Positions 5,640 through 7,053 of a stretch of 7,053 nucleotides of DNA are shown one piece after another; positions within the stretch are counted from its first letter, which is position 1; each line of letters opens with the position of its first letter. Location: positions 46,102-53,154 of the forward strand of contig PCBE01000066.1 in assembly GCA_002731295.1 (NCBI GenBank). Reading direction: 5' to 3'. Source of the DNA: Acidiferrobacteraceae bacterium (lineage in GTDB: Bacteria > Pseudomonadota > Gammaproteobacteria > Arenicellales > UBA868). The translations under genes and the position numbers were made by a program. The notes under the pieces are model-generated. The model was not told the origin of the DNA and made no database searches. It worked only from the letters and a program-made list of their open reading frames with translations.

Positions 5640-6410
5640 ATGCGTGTGCTGCTGATTGATGGACTGAATCTGATTCGACGAGTCTACGCCGGTGTGCCGG
5701 TGGCAGATGATCCAGGGTCCCGACACGAAACCATTGTCAAATCGTGTGTGTTATCCCTGCAAAGAGCCTTGCGGCTTCAGCCGGCGACACATGTTGTTTG
5801 TGCAATGGACAGCCGTAGTCCGAGTTGGCGTCTGAAAGCTTATCCCGATTACAAGAAGAACCGCTCACCGATGCCTGATGAGTTGCGTGACTGTCTTCCT
5901 ACAATCCTTGATGCATTCCATGATATCGGGGTGAGGGCATCGGAGGTCGAGGGCCTGGAAGCAGATGATGTAATTGCGACTATCGCCCGCCGTGTTGTTC
6001 AGGCAGGTGGTGCGGTGACGGTCGTTTCTACGGACAAGAGTTTTTGTCAATTACTTGAGCTCGGAGTTCAGGTTTACGATCATTTTGCTGACGTCGAACA
6101 CGATCACAACTGGGTGTCTGAAAGATTTGGGGTAGACCCTGGACAACTGGTGGACCTGTTTGCCCTGGCTGGCGATAGCTCTCTGGGTATTCCGGGTGTG
6201 CGGTCAGTTGGAATTCACACCGCAGTGAAGCTGCTCCACGATTATGGTGATTTAGAGGGGGTGCTGTCCGCTGCTGCCAAGATACCCGGGCGTCTTGGCA
6301 ACAAGATTAACGAAGGGCGTGATGATGCGCGTATGGCCAGGCGACTGGTCGCACTGCACAGTGATGCAGAGCTTGGTATCAACCTGAAAGATTTTCGAAT
6401 TGAAGCCTGA
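5640..6410 (+). CDS. xni: Stand-alone 5'-3' nuclease of the PolA/FEN family, Xni-like (ExoIX)
   Basis: This 256-residue protein corresponds to the 5' nuclease domain of DNA polymerase I without a polymerase. Its length and sequence are closest to Xni of E. coli (251 residues), a metal-dependent flap endonuclease. Metal-site residues seen are Asp7 (LLIDGLNLIRR), Asp57 (CAMDSRSPSWR), Glu107, Asp109 and Asp110 (EGLEADDVIA), Asp132 (VSTDKSFCQLL) and Asp179. SWRLKAYPDYKKNRSPMP (62-79) is the conserved basic region of the arch. A helix-hairpin-helix follows at about 183-203 (IPGVRSVGIHTAVKLL). Two sites differ from PolA-type enzymes: Ser134 where they have the second Asp of the DKD motif, and Leu182 where GDSSDNIPGV has Asp. 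E. coli Xni also lacks both, which supports the assignment, although here Asp179 is kept. The gene has its own promoter and ribosome binding site, so it is probably a separate unit from hslVU. A more general call would be '5'-3' exonuclease family protein'. Confidence 0.85.
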   Translation: MRVLLIDGLNLIRRVYAGVPVADDPGSRHETIVKSCVLSLQRALRLQPATHVVCAMDSRSPSWRLKAYPDYKKNRSPMPDELRDCLPTILDAFHDIGVRASEVEGLEADDVIATIARRVVQAGGAVTVVSTDKSFCQLLELGVQVYDHFADVEHDHNWVSERFGVDPGQLVDLFALAGDSSLGIPGVRSVGIHTAVKLLHDYGDLEGVLSAAAKIPGRLGNKINEGRDDARMARRLVALHSDAELGINLKDFRIEA

Positions 6411-6428
6411 CTGTCTGGTTATGGTCGA

Positions 6429-6797
6429 CTAGTTCTTCTCATCGAGGATTTCTATGCGGTCATCGGCTCCCAGTGTCACCGCCACATCATCCAGGGTGGT
6501 AAATCGCCGACCATCGATAGATTTCTTATAGGCCTGATAGGTCACGGATTGCCCCTGGCTGTCAGTAACCTGAATATTCATAATTCGATGTTGCTCGTTC
6601 CAATGCAGAACAAACACCAGGGCCGACGTTGCAATAACCAGGGCGAGTAGTGTGTAGGCGACGAACCGAGCTGAGACACCACCTGAGTCTTTATCGTTAT
6701 CTATAGGGTGGCGGAGTCGCGCTGGCTGTGTTTTGGTCCGGAATATCAGCGCCACAATGACGATCACTGCCAGTGTGAAAATTATTTTGATCAGCAT
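6429..6797 (-). CDS. Small protein with two predicted membrane helices, unknown function, downstream of ycgL
   Basis: This is a 122-residue protein with no name I can assign safely. It begins with a hydrophobic segment (about 3-19) directly after MLIK. A polar, basic and acidic linker (20-43) follows, then a second helix (about 45-65). The soluble C-terminal part (66-122) looks beta-rich: RIMNIQVTDSQGQSVTYQAY, then KSIDGRRFTTLDD and a charged end. The Arg/Lys-rich linker suggests it stays in the cytoplasm, so both termini would face the periplasm. That topology is my inference. The gene lies 32 nt downstream of the YcgL-domain gene on the same strand and probably shares its transcript. I see no clear Shine-Dalgarno sequence before the ATG at 6797. 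The gene converges with the nuclease gene, with 18 nt between the two stops. The membrane pattern, the codon usage and the lack of a better frame on the other strand support it as a real gene. Confidence 0.75.
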   Translation of the reverse strand: MLIKIIFTLAVIVIVALIFRTKTQPARLRHPIDNDKDSGGVSARFVAYTLLALVIATSALVFVLHWNEQHRIMNIQVTDSQGQSVTYQAYKKSIDGRRFTTLDDVAVTLGADDRIEILDEKN

Positions 6798-6829
6798 GTC
6801 AGGTGCAGTTGGTGTTTATGGCGCTGTCA

Positions 6830-7053
6830 TCAAAGAGGTGATTCGGATTCGGCTGGTGGCAACTGTAGGTAGAACCCTTTGTCATGTAATTGCTGCCGGA
6901 CGGTATCAGGGTCTGCTCTAGCCAGTGTCTGGTCCGGTGATAACTCGAGGTTCATGACCTTTTCAAGTGTGCCCAGGGCTTTCAATAGATCAGAAGGCAC
7001 CCGGGAAATATCGGAGTCGCACTTTACGAACAGATAAGCGTCCGACTTTTGGG
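6830..7053 (-). CDS. ycgL: YcgL domain-containing protein, C-terminal part (5' end beyond the right edge)
   Basis: The complement strand is open from the right edge to a TGA at 6830-6832, giving 73 complete codons. The product matches the YcgL family of small proteobacterial proteins of unknown function (about 100 residues, known mainly from Gammaproteobacteria). The landmarks are DAYLFVK at the visible start (E. coli has QTYLYVE), SRVPSDLLKALG (E. coli FSRVPEELMKGFG), ADPDTVRQQLHDKGFYLQLPP (E. coli ADIEKVKQALTEQGYYLQLPP), and a short tail SESPL. The missing part should be only about 15-25 residues. No catalytic residues are known for the family. In related genomes ycgL often sits near rnd (ribonuclease D), which would be expected just outside the window but cannot be seen. 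The membrane-protein gene that follows on the same strand is probably in the same operon. Confidence 0.85.
   Translation of the reverse strand, partial: QKSDAYLFVKCDSDISRVPSDLLKALGTLEKVMNLELSPDQTLARADPDTVRQQLHDKGFYLQLPPAESESPL

Noticed and set aside
6733..6921. A + strand frame of 62 codons opposite the membrane protein and YcgL-domain genes
   Set aside because: The complement strand carries a recognisable YcgL domain and a coherent membrane protein here. The + frame has no ribosome binding site or family features.

Overview
The window is a gene-dense piece of chromosome from a proteobacterium, most likely a gammaproteobacterium. The evidence is a petABC cluster (ubiquinol:cytochrome c oxidoreductase) followed by sspA-sspB, a Xni-type 5' nuclease, and a YcgL-domain protein. 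The last two families are known mainly from Gammaproteobacteria. I cannot place it below class level. No stretch over 300 bases lacks a gene, and I see no mobile element, CRISPR array, rRNA or tRNA.

Layout, left to right on the + strand: the 3' part of petA (Rieske protein, cut by the left edge), petB (cytochrome b) and petC (cytochrome c1). Both petABC junctions are one-base TGATG stop/start overlaps. A 96-bp gap with a plausible sigma70-type promoter leads to sspA (RNA polymerase-associated protein) and sspB (ClpXP adaptor). After sspB come hslV (peptidase), a 38-codon open frame and hslU (AAA+ unfoldase), closely packed on the same strand. The small frame is joined to both hsl genes by the same one-base TGATG overlap. 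After hslU there is a GC-rich hairpin, a good promoter and a strong ribosome binding site, and then a stand-alone 5'-3' nuclease of the Xni type.

The right end runs on the - strand: a YcgL-domain gene (its 5' end lies beyond the right edge) is followed 32 nt downstream by a 122-aa protein with two predicted membrane helices. This pair converges on the nuclease gene, with only 18 nt between the stop codons.

Functionally, the left third is respiratory electron transfer at the inner membrane. The middle is protein quality control and stress physiology: SspA on transcription, SspB delivering ssrA-tagged proteins to ClpXP, and HslUV as a second ATP-dependent protease. The right third is DNA metabolism plus poorly known small proteins. 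The most interesting item is the doubly coupled small frame between hslV and hslU. Other points are a PLWY Qo-site motif in cytochrome b, a nuclease metal-site substitution, and the HslV start and propeptide. All gene calls rest on reading the translations against remembered family features; no database search was run.
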